NCBI GenBank assembly: GCA_028583605.1
Contig: CM053330.1
Span: 15,649,539 to 15,713,538, forward strand
Length of the DNA stretch: 64,000 bases
Origin: Dastarcus helophoroides
Taxonomy: Eukaryota > Arthropoda > Insecta > Coleoptera > Bothrideridae
Direction of reading: 5' to 3'
Shown here: piece after piece, positions 35,581-47,330 of the stretch
Layout: each line of letters opens with the position of its first letter
Position numbering within the stretch: the stretch's first letter is position 1
Position numbers and translations under genes: made by a program
Notes under the pieces: model-generated
The model's input: only the letters and a program-made list of their open reading frames with translations
The model's database searches: none
Told to the model about the DNA's origin: nothing

Positions 35581-36214
35581 TGAATCAGTTTTTACATTAT
35601 TTTTGTTAATTTAATTCGAAAATTTCGACTTTTTTTATAAAATTTTGATTGTATTATTTTAGGTTTTCCTTTTTTTAAATTAACTTTTCAGATTAAACTC
35701 AAAATGTAGGTTTTTTGTAAATATTTTTTGCAATTTCGATTCTAATTTTTCAAATTTCTGCAGTGATTTCGAAAAACCTAAATTAATTGTTTTTCTTTAT
35801 AACTGTATAAATTGAAATTTTCGATATTATCTCTGATTTTGAAAACAAAATTTTTAAAAGTTATTTTCTTTAGTTAAAATATTTTCATTAACATTTTAGA
35901 AACTTATTTTTTATGAAAATTTACTTTTTTTTCTCAATACTTCTGATTTATATTTATCTTTTCTAAATCGTAACTTTAAACTGAAGGTAAAGAATTTTTT
36001 ATATTTATCTTCAATCTTTTTGAAGTTATATTGTTGGAAATCTCGATTTTTCTAAAGGGTTTAATATATTTTTGTGTTCGATTTTGCAAGTTTTAATTTT
36101 AATCTCGACCTACCTGTGTTTTTTTTCGAACTATCAAGGACAAATTCTAAATTCTTTTTGATAATATTTTTATCAATATCAATTAAAAAAAATTCTGTTG
36201 GAAATATCTGGGTG

Positions 36215-36845
36215 GAAACCAAAATGTTTAAATTGGAGTACCTTCAAACCCCCTATAGCGAATTCCAAGATGCTACAAAAAATTCGCTATAGAGAAGTTC
36301 TCCTTATAGGAAAGCAGCATTAAAAATGCACAAATCACATGTAAAATTTCATATTACACATTTATTTAAAAAATATATAAACAAACATATGTAGATATAT
36401 TTAAGTAAAAAAATCTGTTATTTCTAATTTGAAGAGAGAATTGAGAAAATGTTTGCTGTTCAAAAAATACTTGGCACTTATCTATCGCTTTAAAAACAAG
36501 TACAGGTACGTTTTAAAACCGTAAACCCTTTTTATATTAGCAGGTCATTAGCATCGGGTATCCCAAAATTTAAGTATTTACTTATTTTGAATGAGATGCA
36601 ATTAAAAAACGAATCAAACCTTGGAAAGTCATTAGCATGAGGTATCAAGAACTTTTTCTGAACGGAAGGCCATTATTAAAACTAATTAAACCTTCAAAAG
36701 TTTTGGTTTAAAAATTCCTTGTAAATGTTTGTTAAATGAAGGTAATATTACGTGTAAATTAGCTTAAAATGCTACGTTCCCTGAAAAAATTCGGTAATTA
36801 GAGGAATTCGGTATATGGGGGTTTGTTACAGGAAGGTTTGACTGT
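36215..36845. mobile_element. Possible pogo-type miniature element
   Basis: The right end, read inward, is CAGTCAAACCTTCCTGTAAC and then AAACCCCCATATACCGAATTC. The left side has TACCTTCAAACCCCCTATA and GCGAATTC. The arms enclose about 0.5 kb without a frame. The TIR style CAGTcAAACCTyC is seen in pogo-like elements. Confidence 0.45.
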
Positions 36846-37579
36846 ATTTTATTTTAATATCAAAAGTTTGACCTTTAAAATTCTGACTAGAAAAAAATCG
36901 AAATTTTGATATTTTAGGAAAAATGGTAAACATTTTAGTTTGAATTGTAGAAAGACTGAGGAAAACATTTGATGTTATAAAAAAAATTTTTTAATTATGA
37001 AGCTTACAATGTTAAGTTAATATTGAAAATAGTGAACTAAATGTTGAAATTTCGAAACAATATTAGAAATCTAATTTAAGAAATCAAGGTAGAAAAATTA
37101 AGTGGAAAAGTTTAAGCAAAAGATCTTAATTTATAGTTAAAACTAAATATTTCCAAAAAAGTCTTTTTGCGATAAAAAAAGTAACTAATTTCTAGAAAAT
37201 CTAATTTGCCTGAAGGCAAAATAATTTTGGGGAACATGTATTAATTATGAGTCTAAGCCCGAAATGATTAGGAATAAGTCGATAACTTAAACAGAAAATC
37301 TAAATTTATGTAATAAAAGAAAATCTCAAAATTTCAAAATTACTACCGCAATTTTGACGTTAAACTGGAATATTCGACCATTAACATAAATATTCGATTT
37401 TTCGTTTCAAAATCTAAACTTTAACATTGAAACACCCAAAGTTTTAAAATTAAAAGAAAAATTTGAGATTTTAAGGACAAAATTAAAATTGAATTTTTGT
37501 AGTAAGACTAAAAATTTTAAGTTTAGCTGAAATGCAAATCTTGTTCCCTAAAACTAAGAGAGATTAAAAAATACAACAA

Positions 37580-37725
37580 AGTTGCTCTAAAGCGTTTCGA
37601 TAGCCAATCTATCATCTCTCTTCAGTACCACTCTGTTGTGTTTATTAATCTTTCTTGGTTTCAGGGGACAAGATTTATATTTCAGTTTTTGAAGATAACC
37701 AAGGACCTGTATGTTCCACCAAAAA
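37580..37725 (-). repeat. Dispersed hairpin repeat (copy B), rearranged
   Basis: The core read on the minus strand is GATAG-ATTGG-CTATC-GAAA (37613 down to 37595). It is followed on the plus strand by GTTGTGTTTATTAATCTTTC and TTGGTTTCAGGGGACAAGAT. The relative orientation of core and tail differs from copies A and C, so one part has been inverted. Confidence 0.6.
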
Positions 37726-38370
37726 GTTTAGCTGAATTCAAATCTTTTAAAGAAAAAAACCGAAGTAAAAACTGGTATAAGAATCTCAAAATTTTAAATT
37801 CTTTCTCAAAACTTGAACTTTAACCTTTAGTTTCCCATTTTAGACTTAAATATTTGACTTTTTCATAAAACCTCTGCTTTAAATTCCAAATTAGACTTCG
37901 CCCCTTAAAGGTGTAAAGGTCAACATATTTGAACTGACGTCTAAATTTGAAATAAATGTCAAAATTTCAAAATTGGCTGCCATGAGATCGTTTTTTTTAA
38001 TTTTTTATTAAAATAAAGGTTTTCCAACTTTAGAAAAATGTCTTTAAACTATTTAAAATGTTTGACATTTTTCTCGAAAATCGCCATTTTGACATTTTCT
38101 CAAAATTTCGAAATAAAACTTACTGTTTGACCTAAAATTCCAATATTAAATAAATATTAAATGTTAATTTCTTTAAAAAAAATTAAATATTAAATGAATT
38201 TTAACCTAATTTTAAAAAAGTCCACTCAACCCCGAAAAAAAAATGTAAATAAAAATATTGCAATATTTTTAGTTCAGTTACGAAATCACTATTGAAATAT
38301 TCGACATTTTCTTAAAACATCCTCTTTTAAAGAAAAAGTCAAAATTTCACAAAAGAGTTAGAAAGTTTTA

Positions 38371-39150
38371 AAAACCACATCTTTGTCATGGATCAGTGTT
38401 GGTCGCTTTTTTTCTGTGGAAGAGTCGAATATCTTTAGAAAGCCTTTGCTTCCTCTCCTACTTCTATATAATTATATTATTGTTAAAATTAAATTGTATG
38501 ATTTATCTTAAATCATGATAATGAATAGTGAACCAAGGTCAAGGGTGCAAGAGACATTATGGAAATGTGGTCACCCTCAGAGGTTGGACCGAGTACAGAT
38601 AAAGTTTATAACTGACTATGGAGTGAAACGGAGGGGCACAGACTTATTCACCATAGTTCTTATGCAATGCTATATACTCTTTTAATAAGAGACTCCACAA
38701 AAACTTACAAAATACAGACATTTTTCATTTTTGCTTTCCCTAAAAATGTGTGTTGACGAATGCTTTTTCTTCATTGCTAATGTATCAAAGTAGAATATCT
38801 GGAGAAAATAATATTGTACATTTTTCGAGCTATTCGTTTTTAGTTTTAATGTTAACTTCAAAAAAGTGTTTACAATTGTTTTTTATTCAAATGCAGCATC
38901 AAAGGCATTTCAGTATATTGAACCCTGGTAATACTAAAATTTAAAAAAAAACATATAAATAGGTAATCTACCTTACTTGATAAAATGTTATCAAGGTTAC
39001 CAAATTGTGATGCAAAGTTATCCGACCTGCGATACTTCGCGGAAAGCCTAGAAAACTATAACAAATTTTGTCGCTTTGCCTTAGAATGTGCTGTTTTCAG
39101 AGTTCACACGTTTATATTTTTGTTATTTTATCTGACATTGCTTTCCGAAA
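38371..39150. other. Upstream region of the VPVP gene; no other gene seen
   Basis: It includes a non-repetitive patch (38520-38660, around CAAGGTCAAGGGTGCAAGAG) without a recognised frame or motif. Confidence 0.4.
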
Positions 39151-39155
39151 CATTA

Positions 39156-39191
39156 TATAAATATCAAGCCGTCAGTTAAAATACATCATTC
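39156..39191 (+). promoter_or_regulatory. Core promoter: TATA box and TCATTC initiator
   Basis: TATATAAATA begins at 39154 and the initiator TCATTC is at 39186-39191. The predicted start A (39188) is 34 nt from the TATA start, the same as in the paralogue at 18737-19257. CATCATTCACT is identical in both. The predicted 5' UTR is about 29 nt. Confidence 0.65.
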
Positions 39192-39216
39192 ACTGACGTG
39201 TTTGCATATAACAAAA

Positions 39217-40539
39217 ATGTACTCTTTCGTTGTTTTCGGTGCCATCGTGGCTTTGGCACAGGTAAGTTTGAGTTTTTTTAAAGCTATGAGGCTGATTATT
39301 TTCTAAAACTCCAACTTTTTGCAGTCATCCGTGATCTATAACTCAGATCTTGGGTATTCAAATACTCAAATCAACCCATGCAAAGCCCCAGTTCCAGTAG
39401 GATATGGCGTACCAGTACCAGTACCATACACTAAAGTTAGGCCTGTACTTCAACTGATCGAAAAACCATACTTGGTCTCCAAGAATGTAAGTAAAATTAA
39501 AAGCATAAGAATCCCTCAAGTAAATTAGTCACATTTTGAATATCATTTTCAAAAATGAGCGAAATATTACTTTGAATATTTATTGCAAAAAATACTATTT
39601 AAAATTATACATTAGGTACACTATTCTTTAGTCGTTCTTGATGTTTAATTGGTCTAAAAATAAATTTTCGCTCACCCATTGCCTAAACTCCGACATGCAA
39701 AGTATAAAAGCAATCTATAGAATATAAATACATATATTCCTATTTTATTTAAAATAACCGTAACGAGGCATTATGTGATCAAGGGAAAAATCTGTCAGCT
39801 TAGAAGGAACATTTTCCTAGTGGCCCAACCCAAAAAAAATATTACACATAGATAATATAATAACATATAGATATACTATACGGAAGTGTTAGTGAGGGTT
39901 CGTTTACATTAGACACTTTATTCATTTCTCTTTCACATAAGTGTCAACTATCCTAAGAAAAACTATCCGAGACTTATTTACACAACTGGGAGGACATAGC
40001 TTTTCTCAGAATAGTTGACATTTATGTCAGAAAGAATATATATTTTATGTCAGATAGAAATGTAGAGAAAAAAGTTTCTAGTCTAAACACACCCTTAGTT
40101 ATATTTTATGTAGGGCCCACTAAAGTTTAATCCGGTCATAGATTTACCCTTTAAACTATATGTACAGTGCATCTCACAAAGTGCCTCAAAAAAAATTATT
40201 TCTTGATTTATCCTACAGGTACCAGTTCCAGTACCGATCGCCAACCCTGTCCCAGTTGTTAGAGAATGCCCTTCCAAAATTATTTCCACCGGTTGTGGTG
40301 GTTCCGTGATAACTAGTGATTTGGGAAATGGCGATCTTTTGGACGGCAACTACGTCGGACACAACGGTCTTTTGGGAGCAAACCTTATCGGAGGTGGACT
40401 TCTCGGTGGTGGCCACTGGAATGGTGTTGGCCACTGGAATGGTGCCAACGTAATTGGAAATGGTCTGATTGGCGGAGCTGATATTGTTGGAGGTGGACAC
40501 CTTGTTGGAACCCGTGGTGTTTTAGGAGGAGCTTGGTAG
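39217..40539 (+). CDS. Small secreted VPVP/Gly-rich protein, 3 exons
   Basis: Spliced plus-strand model: exon 1 39217-39261, exon 2 39325-39486, exon 3 40219-40539. GT-AG introns of 63 and 732 bp are both phase 0, and the protein is 175 residues. The signal peptide is MYSFVVFGAIVALAQ. Exon 2 carries CKAPVPVGYGVPVPVPYTK and VRPVLQLIEKPYLVSKN. Exon 3 starts VPVPVPIANPVPVVREC, has a GCGGSV motif, and ends in a Gly/Asn/Leu/His-rich tail with two GHWNG units and several IGGG/LGGG motifs, finishing GVLGGAW. It is the clear paralogue of 18737-19257 (same exon phases, same VPVP and RPVxQ blocks, same promoter), with a different, longer Gly-rich tail. A structural extracellular protein is likely; the tissue is unknown. 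A miniature transposon sits in intron 2. Confidence 0.88.
39894..40096. mobile_element. Miniature inverted-repeat element in intron 2 of the VPVP gene
   Basis: GAGGGTTCGTTTACATTAGA on the left pairs with TCTAGTCTAAACACACCCTT on the right. The inner blocks also pair: CTTTCACATAAGTGTCAACT with AGTTGACATTTATGTCAGAA. The whole unit of about 200 bp is a large imperfect hairpin. No exact target duplication is seen. Confidence 0.6.
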
Positions 40540-40720
40540 AATCTAACACTCAAAGACTGTTTCGGACCAAATTTGTAAAGAGCAAAAAAAAATTGAAACC
40601 TGATTTTATTTTTTTTCTTACTTTACCCGAATTTGAAGAAAAAACCTAAATATTACATTCATGTTATTAAAATATTAATTTACTAAGAAAAGGACGTACC
40701 TTTAATTTACTCTTGAATTA
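40540..40720. other. 3' flank of the VPVP gene
   Basis: A/T-rich 3' region with an A9 run and a long T-run near 40580-40620. There is no canonical AATAAA directly after the stop. Confidence 0.4.
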
Positions 40721-40889
40721 CGGACGCACCCTAGTTGCGTCCGGAGATAAGAAAATGTCCGAGTTGCGTTCCATTACCTGACCGTCCATGTCCTAGTTGC
40801 GTCCCGTCTACCTGCTTTAATCGGACGCACCCTAGTTGCGGCCGGAAATAAGGAAATGTCCGAGTTGCGTCCCATTTAATCTGTCTAAA
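40721..40889. repeat. Two-copy tandem repeat with GGACGCA/TGCGTCC hairpins
   Basis: CGGACGCACCCTAGTTGCG begins at 40721 and again at 40822, giving a 101-bp period. Each unit continues as ...GGAAATAAGGAAATGTCCGAGTTGCGTCCC (copy 2 spelling). GGACGCA and TGCGTCC make small inverted repeats within each unit. It lies just 3' of the MULE transposase remnant and may be that element's terminal or subterminal repeat. Confidence 0.65.
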
Positions 40890-41059
40890 AATTTTCCAAA
40901 ACATTTTCCTTCACACTTTACCAAGGCTTAGGACTGGCAGTTAACTGGCGTGTTTAAAAATGTAGTCATAAAAATGACTGCTTGTTGTGGAGTTGTGAAG
41001 TAGGTATAAGCCTTTAGCGAATTTGGAAAAAATTAAATTTTAATCGGCAAAAATTTATA

Positions 41060-41745
41060 TGATACTTGCTTAACAAATTCAAACCTTGAAATAAGTTTCA
41101 AGTATAATTCTCTTATCTTTTCCGAAATAAATCGCTGTTTCTCTAACGCTTTACTATTTTTCCCCCGATGCTTCGCAGTTTGATTTCTATCATGATTTGG
41201 ATTTCTTTCAAAGCTTCTAAAAAACAATAGATATTTGGACTCGCGGCGTTAAACATTGAATTAAATTTTGCGTGAAATGACTCGCAAGAGTTCGTTGTGC
41301 GCATTGTTGACTCACAATATTTTGCCCATATACACGGCGGAAAAGGAGCATCTTCAATATAATTTTCTAATATATAATCACAAAATTGTTGAACTCTATC
41401 ATCGTTCGGTTGAACTGACATCAAAACTTCAAAAAAACAGTCACCGATCTCTTCCGGTTTCAAAAACGGTAAACCAAAAAAACGGTTTCAAAAATCTTCC
41501 TATTTCTGAATCACGACTTTGATACTCGACACTCAAACCTAGTTGCTGGGTCTTACGGTGCCAACTCTGCCCTAAATGAAATCTACAACCCTGCACTTCA
41601 GAATGCGGCAGTATCTTGTCAATAGCTAAATGAATCGCTTTTTCAAAATCGACAAAAAATATTTCAGGTGAAAATAAAATATTAATTTTGTTGCATTCTG
41701 ATATTAAATGCTGAAAAGCCAGTTAATAGGTTGCCTGTGACTTAT
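41060..41745 (-). pseudogene. MULE-type transposase remnant
   Basis: The minus strand is open for much of its length and reads HLISECNKINILFSPEIFF, VDFEKAIHLAIDKI, then EVQGCRFHLGQSWHRKTQ. Further on are AKYCESTMRTTNSCESFHAK and NIYCFLEALKEIQIMIE. The DFExA..xGCxFHxxQxxxRK block and the later RTTNxxESFHxxxN..PNIxxFLxxLxxxQ block are characteristic of the MULE transposase family seen in many insect genomes. The N-terminus is missing beyond 41745 and the frame starts after an upstream stop. It reads clearly enough to be a fairly young remnant. Confidence 0.7.
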
Positions 41746-41769
41746 TGCGTAGTAAAAAAAATACAAAAG

Positions 41770-44100
41770 GGATGTACATTTGGTTTTGAAAACCATGAAC
41801 TGTGAAAAAGTGATGAAGCAAGAGCTCTTAATTTATAGATCTTACAATATAATTTTTAAATATGCTTCACCCAGAAAATTGTTGTACTTCATAGCTCAGT
41901 GGAGCCTGGTATGCTCTGATTTTGACGGGGAAATATGGTTTTTTATTATTTTATTTGTTTTTTTATGCAAAAATATTCATATTCATACTTATAATTATTA
42001 CTTATAAAAAACATACATTTATTGGCTGATGGTTATAAATTAAAAATGTCGAAATTCAGTACACCAGAGCAGCACACATCTACAAAAAATTCACAAACAC
42101 AAAATAATTAATTTTTCATAAAGTAACTTTTCGAGTTTATACAGATGCATTTTTAAAATTAGTGACAATCTCCATATTCTTCTTTGTACATATAGACAGA
42201 ACAAATTGCTTGGGGTTTTAATGACCTCAAATTTAAAAAAAAAGGTGAAAAATTAAAAATTTGAGTTTTAAAAAAAAAATATGCAAAATGAATATTTTAC
42301 AAAATATAGAGTCAAAATTTCCAAATGTCTTAAAATAAATATGTTTTCGAAATCTTAAACGTTTATACTTCCTAAAATACAAGGTGTATTCATTACGTAT
42401 TCAGAAGGCTTAGAAAAAACAGAAATCGAAAACAAAATTATTCGACCTTTTAAACCAGAGGTAAATCACTCGGTAAACTACCCCTAACAGAGCTCCCCTG
42501 GTTAGCTACAAACTATCCTCCTTTTACAACGTCATAGATCAACACACTTTTATCATGTTTTTTTTTTGGCACCGGATGCAAACGGGTATTTACACTTATT
42601 TTCAAATTGTCTAAAAATGATTTCACTGCTGTATTATTCCGTAAAACTTTTTATTTCAATTACATAATATCGCTTTATACAATAAAATACGTGATATTGA
42701 ATTCACTCATTTAAATTGGCGCCCAAACACGAGTCGTCATGTTTGAACAGATGGTGACGTCATTTGTAGAGCAACCAAACAACGTTCGGTATCGTGTGTT
42801 AAAATTTTTATACGAAATAATGCATTCCCGTCAAAGATTTAGGGTCGACGCGTTTACACGATACTAAATTAGTCCATATTACTATAAAAAAGAGAAAAAG
42901 CATCGCAAAATACAAACAAGCACGACACAATAGCCAAAAATACACACAAGAGAAGTGGCAATCTTCGGTTATGCTCAACAAGTGACGTCTCACTTAAAAA
43001 CGTCTAAAATTGTAATAATAAACCAATCACGTGTTTTTATGAATAGAAAGTGATATTTTTTTATTTATAACTCAATATTTATCATATTTACAACATTTAA
43101 TAAGGTATTTTTTATAGTGTCAGCTATTCTACTGACAAAGCAGACTGGCGAAAGGAAATATTGCTAATGGGCAACAAATTTTTACATATAACTATTTGTA
43201 TTTCCATACATTTAAAACGTTTGTGCATTTGTTTTACATTTTTTTATTTATTTAATAATGAAAAATAAAACCGAAATAATCTATGAAAATAATTAATCAG
43301 TCTGATAAAAACAAAAACAGGAATGCCAAAAAAAAAATTAAATAACGACACCTCAATAAGATTATGTTTAATACCCAAGCAGCCAGATTATTGCATTTCG
43401 GAACATATTAAACATTTGTCAACAGTTAGATCGTTTATTAGGTTGTTTATGAAAATTTTGCCAACGACCCTAGCATATTGGATATTTAAAGTGAACTTGC
43501 AAAAATACTCAAGTGCCTATTTTTTTCGAATAATTTGGGAGCTGCGCTGTACATAAAAAAAATTATTCATGGGTTAATAAATGACCCGAAACTGAAAGTA
43601 TGTATTTTGTAACATTTGCACTCATTTCTTTTTAAAGTCTTCCTCACTTTGGAGCAGTTGGAGCCAAAAATATCAATTTATGATTTGCAAGTTTTCATTT
43701 TTTTGGCATAACCTAAACAATTCTTTGTTCTTACTGATTCCCGTTCTGAAGTTGTGACTCCAGCCAGCATTGTCGAAGTTAGTGACAGCCTGAAGCGGTT
43801 TAAATTATTATTTGAAAACATTTTTTCCCGATAACATAAATTTAAAAAAAAAATGTAATCGTGTATTCGTATTATTTTCTTAAAATTAATGACACTATTA
43901 CTGAGATACCTTGTATATTAACCATAAATATTAAAATCTCAATTTATGAGTGCCTTAAATACTAAAGAACTCAATAAAATGTTAAAAACATCATATCAAT
44001 TATTTGAAATCTGGAAGATGCATAAATAAATATTTTATTTGAACATTTTCATTCTGAATTTCCTTTTCTAAACATGATTATCGCATAATTCTTCCTTTGT
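41770..44100. other. Intergenic; one complex CpG-containing segment, no gene recognised
   Basis: 42690-43040 is less AT-rich, with CpGs, a perfect TGACGTCA at 42755-42762 and a second GTGACGTC at about 42982, and no supported reading frame. A frame at 43323-43556 has no recognisable motif. The remainder is AT-rich. Confidence 0.4.
42755..42762. promoter_or_regulatory. CRE-like palindrome TGACGTCA
   Basis: Perfect 8-bp CREB/ATF consensus in a CpG-containing segment without an annotated gene. It could be chance or part of an old promoter or transposon. Confidence 0.25.
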
Positions 44101-44554
44101 TTTTACTAAATTGAATTTTAAAAATGTTGATTTTATGTCAAACATAATTTGAACCTAAACTATTAATTTAAATTCTTGAAAAAATACAAAAATTTTAAAA
44201 TGTTTGAAAAACAATGTAAAAGTTAAAAAAGTCGACATTTTCAATAAAAGTCCATAATTCCAGTTAAATTCCACAGGTAGAAAGGCAAAATGATTTAAAA
44301 TTTAAAAAATCCACCGAAATCTTAAAAAATATCGAAATTTAGAAAATTGTCAAAATTTTAATTTTAAAATTTATAAAATTAGGCGAGATGTTCTAAAACT
44401 TTCAAATTTTCAAAAAGTTTAAATTATAAAGAATTGAATTTTAAAAAAATTATGAAAAGGTCAAATATTTTTAAAATTCAAAATTTTGAAAATCGTCAGA
44501 ATTTTTATTAAAATATTAAATTTATAAAAATATTAAAAGTTGTAAAAAAGCTCA

Positions 44555-45664
44555 AAATTTTGAAACAAAAATATAACTGAAACTCGAAATATTGAAGACC
44601 AAAATTTTTATGAAAAGTCAAAAATGTTTGAAATCATATTTTTTAAAAAAGCAAAGTTTGAAATAGGTCAAAATTCTTAAAAATAATTCAAACATTTTAA
44701 CATAGGCGAAAACAGAGAAATTCAGAATTTTTATAAAGGACATGTTCAAAATAATTTAAAAATTTTAAAAATACAATGCTTTTTAAGAAATTTTAAATTT
44801 TGGAAACAATTCAAATTTTTAAATTTTTCGAAAATGTCAAAGTCTTGAAAAATGGATGAATTTGAAACAATATAGAAATGTTTAAAAGGAAAGTTGATAT
44901 TGAATAATGGTCAAAACTTCAAGAAAGTCAAAATTTTGAAAAATATTGAAATTTGCACAAAAATCAAAGAAAAGATGTTTAAATTAGTCAAAATGGTAAA
45001 AAATATCTTAATTTACAAAAATGAATGAATGAATTAATGAAATGAATGAAGATTTTAAAAAAAGTCAGAATTTTGAAATCAAAATATAACTGAAACTCGA
45101 AATATTGAAGACCAGTCGGAAATTAAAAAATAGGAAAATTTCGGAAAAAATGACTTCAAAAATATCAAAACTTTTATGAAAGGTCAAAAATTTTTCAAAT
45201 CCAATTTTTTAAGAAAGCAAAATTTTAAATAAGTCAAAATTCTTAAAAATAATTTAAATATTTTGACAAAGGCGAAAATTTCAAAGAAATTCAGAATTTT
45301 TATAAAGGACATGGTCAAAATAATTTAAAAATTTAAAAAATATAAACTTATTTAGAAAATTCTAATTTTGGAAAAAATTCAAATTTTTTAATTTTTCGAA
45401 AATGTCAAAGTCTTGAAAAATAGATGAATTTGAAACGATATAGAAATGTTTAAAAGGTAAATTGACATTTTGAATAATGATCAAAACTTGAAGAAGGTCA
45501 AAATTTAAGGGTCAAAATTTTGAAAAATATTGAAATTTTCATAAAAAGTCAAAAATTTTAGGAAATAAAGGATGTTTAAAAACGTCAGAATGTTAAATAA
45601 TATCTTAATTCACAAAAATAAATGAATGAATCAATGAAATGAATGAAGATTTTAAAAAAAGTAA
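44555..45664. repeat. Tandem duplication, two units of about 510 and 600 bp
   Basis: ACTGAAACTCGAAATATTGA occurs at about 44576 and 45089. GGACATGTTCAAAATAATTT and GGACATGGTCAAAATAATTT follow in each unit. Both units end with GAATGAATGAAT..GAATGAAGATTTT (about 45025 and 45621). The second unit holds about 50-80 bp of extra sequence. Confidence 0.7.
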
Positions 45665-45807
45665 AAATGTTTAAGTCAATTTTTTTAAAAAACGTTAATC
45701 TTTTTGAAAGAGTCGACTGTTTAAAAAATCCAAATTTTGAAAAGATGTTGAAATTATCAGAAATTTTCAAAAAAAAGACCTAAATTTTTGAGAACTGTAG
45801 GTATAAT

Positions 45808-46580
45808 TTTTGGAAGATCGGAATTTTCAAAAATTTTCAAATTTTCAAAATAATCAAAATTTTGGAAAAGGCCTGAATTTAAAAAGGATATCAAAAAAAA
45901 ACATAGAAATTGTAAAGAAAAGTCGAAAATTTAAAAAAAATTTCATTTTGAAAAAAGAGAAAATTTTTAAAACAATTAAACCTTTCAAAACGTCAGATAT
46001 TTTGAAAGAAACTGAAAGTAGAAAAACCCGAACTTTTTTAAAAAGTCGCGATTATCGAAATCAAATTAAAAAAATTGAAGAAATACCAAAATTTTATACC
46101 AGAGTGGAAATTTTGGAAAAAGTAAAAATTTTGAAAAACATTCAAATTCAAGTAAAATTTTTTTTTAAATTATAAATTTGGAAAACAGGACAATTTTAAG
46201 AAAAATTTTTTTTAAATAATCTAAATTTTGGAAAAGGCCTGAATTTAAAAAGAACACCAAAAAAGGTAGAAGTTTTGAGAAACAAAGAAATTGTAAAAAC
46301 AGTCAAATATTTGAAAAAAAAACAATTTTAAAAAAAAAGAAAATTTGTAAACAATTCAATCTTCCAAAACGCCAGATATTTTCAAAGAAACTGAAAGTAG
46401 AAAAACCCAAACTTTTTAAAAAGGTCGCTATTGTCCAAATCAATTAAAAAAATTTGAAGAAAAGCCAACATTTTTTACCAAAATGGAAATTTTGAAAAAA
46501 GTTAAAATTTTGAAAAATATCCAAATTCAAGTAAAATTCTTTTTGAAATTATAAATTTTGAAAACTTGACAATTTTTAAA
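45808..46580. repeat. Tandem duplication, two units of about 370 bp
   Basis: GGAAAAGGCCTGAATTTAAA recurs at 45864 and 46232. The unit continues with matching CTGAAAGTAGAAAAACCC blocks. An open frame in the first unit (45810-46175) is compositional: it encodes mostly Lys, Asn, Ile and Phe. Confidence 0.65.
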
Positions 46581-46966
46581 AAAATGGAAAATTTAGGAAA
46601 AATCCAATCCACAAAATTGGTCAAAATTTTCAAAAAATTCAAAGAGACAAAATTTTTAGAAAGGTAATTTTTTTAAAAAGCCTGTACCTTTTCAAAGATC
46701 TATATTACGAAAAAGTAGACATTTTTAAATAGTAGAAATTTTGTGAGATTTAAATTCGAAAGAAAATTGTTCTTTCTTTTCTTCTAGAAATTCCTATTTT
46801 AATATTTTTAGCTCAATTTTGTGTGCATATTTATGTTAAATTTTTAATATTTTTCGAAAAAATTATTTTGAGTCAATACTTTCAGTTTTCATGTATTTTT
46901 CCTAAAATTTTGGTTGAATTTTCCAAATTCATACTATTCCTAAAAATCTTGGTTTTTTGAAATTTT

Positions 46967-47330
46967 AGATTTAATTCTTCATGGTGGACTCTTATTGGTT
47001 GAAAACATTGTGTTTATTAATTTTATTTAACATTTCTATGACCCAGTTCTACAACCTTTTTTTTATATTTTTTATTTTTATATTTTCATAATTTATTAAA
47101 AAAAACAAATTTTTTTCATATCTAATTTTGGTCTCCTATTTTTTCTATTCTATGTAAAATAAACTAACCTATTTTTTGTCAGCTGTCAGGAGGTGACGTT
47201 TTAAATAAATTTAGATATCACCTAGACATATTTCCAAAACTGTTTTAGAATATTGTCAACAAACATTAATAAAAATTAAAATATTTTCAAAGTGGGTCGT
47301 AAAAATGTTAAATGAAATTAACAAATATTT
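46967..47330. repeat. Miniature inverted-repeat element (family shared with 59862-60171)
   Basis: TTCTTCATGGTGGACTC, TTTATTTAACATTTCT and GACCCAG on the left match the outer part of the 60171-59870 element. GTGGGTCGTAAAAATGTTAA and ATGAAATTAACAAA on the right form the opposite arm. Confidence 0.55.

Larger units (their letters stand above)
35581..38370. repeat. AT-rich degenerate repeat field with embedded elements
   Basis: Low-complexity sequence of the TTCGAAATTT type. It contains the inverted-repeat pair at 36215-36845 and hairpin repeat copy B at 37580-37725. Confidence 0.5.
44101..46950. repeat. AT-rich degenerate repeat field, GTCAAAATTTTGAAAAA-type, with tandem duplications
   Basis: Plus-strand purine-biased words dominate. 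Two sets of longer tandem duplications are embedded (44555-45664 and 45808-46580). Confidence 0.6.

Noticed and set aside
40213..40553. Minus-strand frames of 84-95 residues over the VPVP gene
   Set aside because: Shadows of the Gly-rich third exon on the plus strand.
45810..46175. 121-residue Lys/Asn/Ile/Phe-rich open frame
   Set aside because: It lies in a tandemly duplicated AT-rich field; composition alone explains the opening, and the second unit does not preserve the frame.
44101..46950. Simple satellite or CRISPR-like array
   Set aside because: Spacing between similar words is irregular, and words are degenerate rather than exact repeats with unique spacers. The context is eukaryotic.
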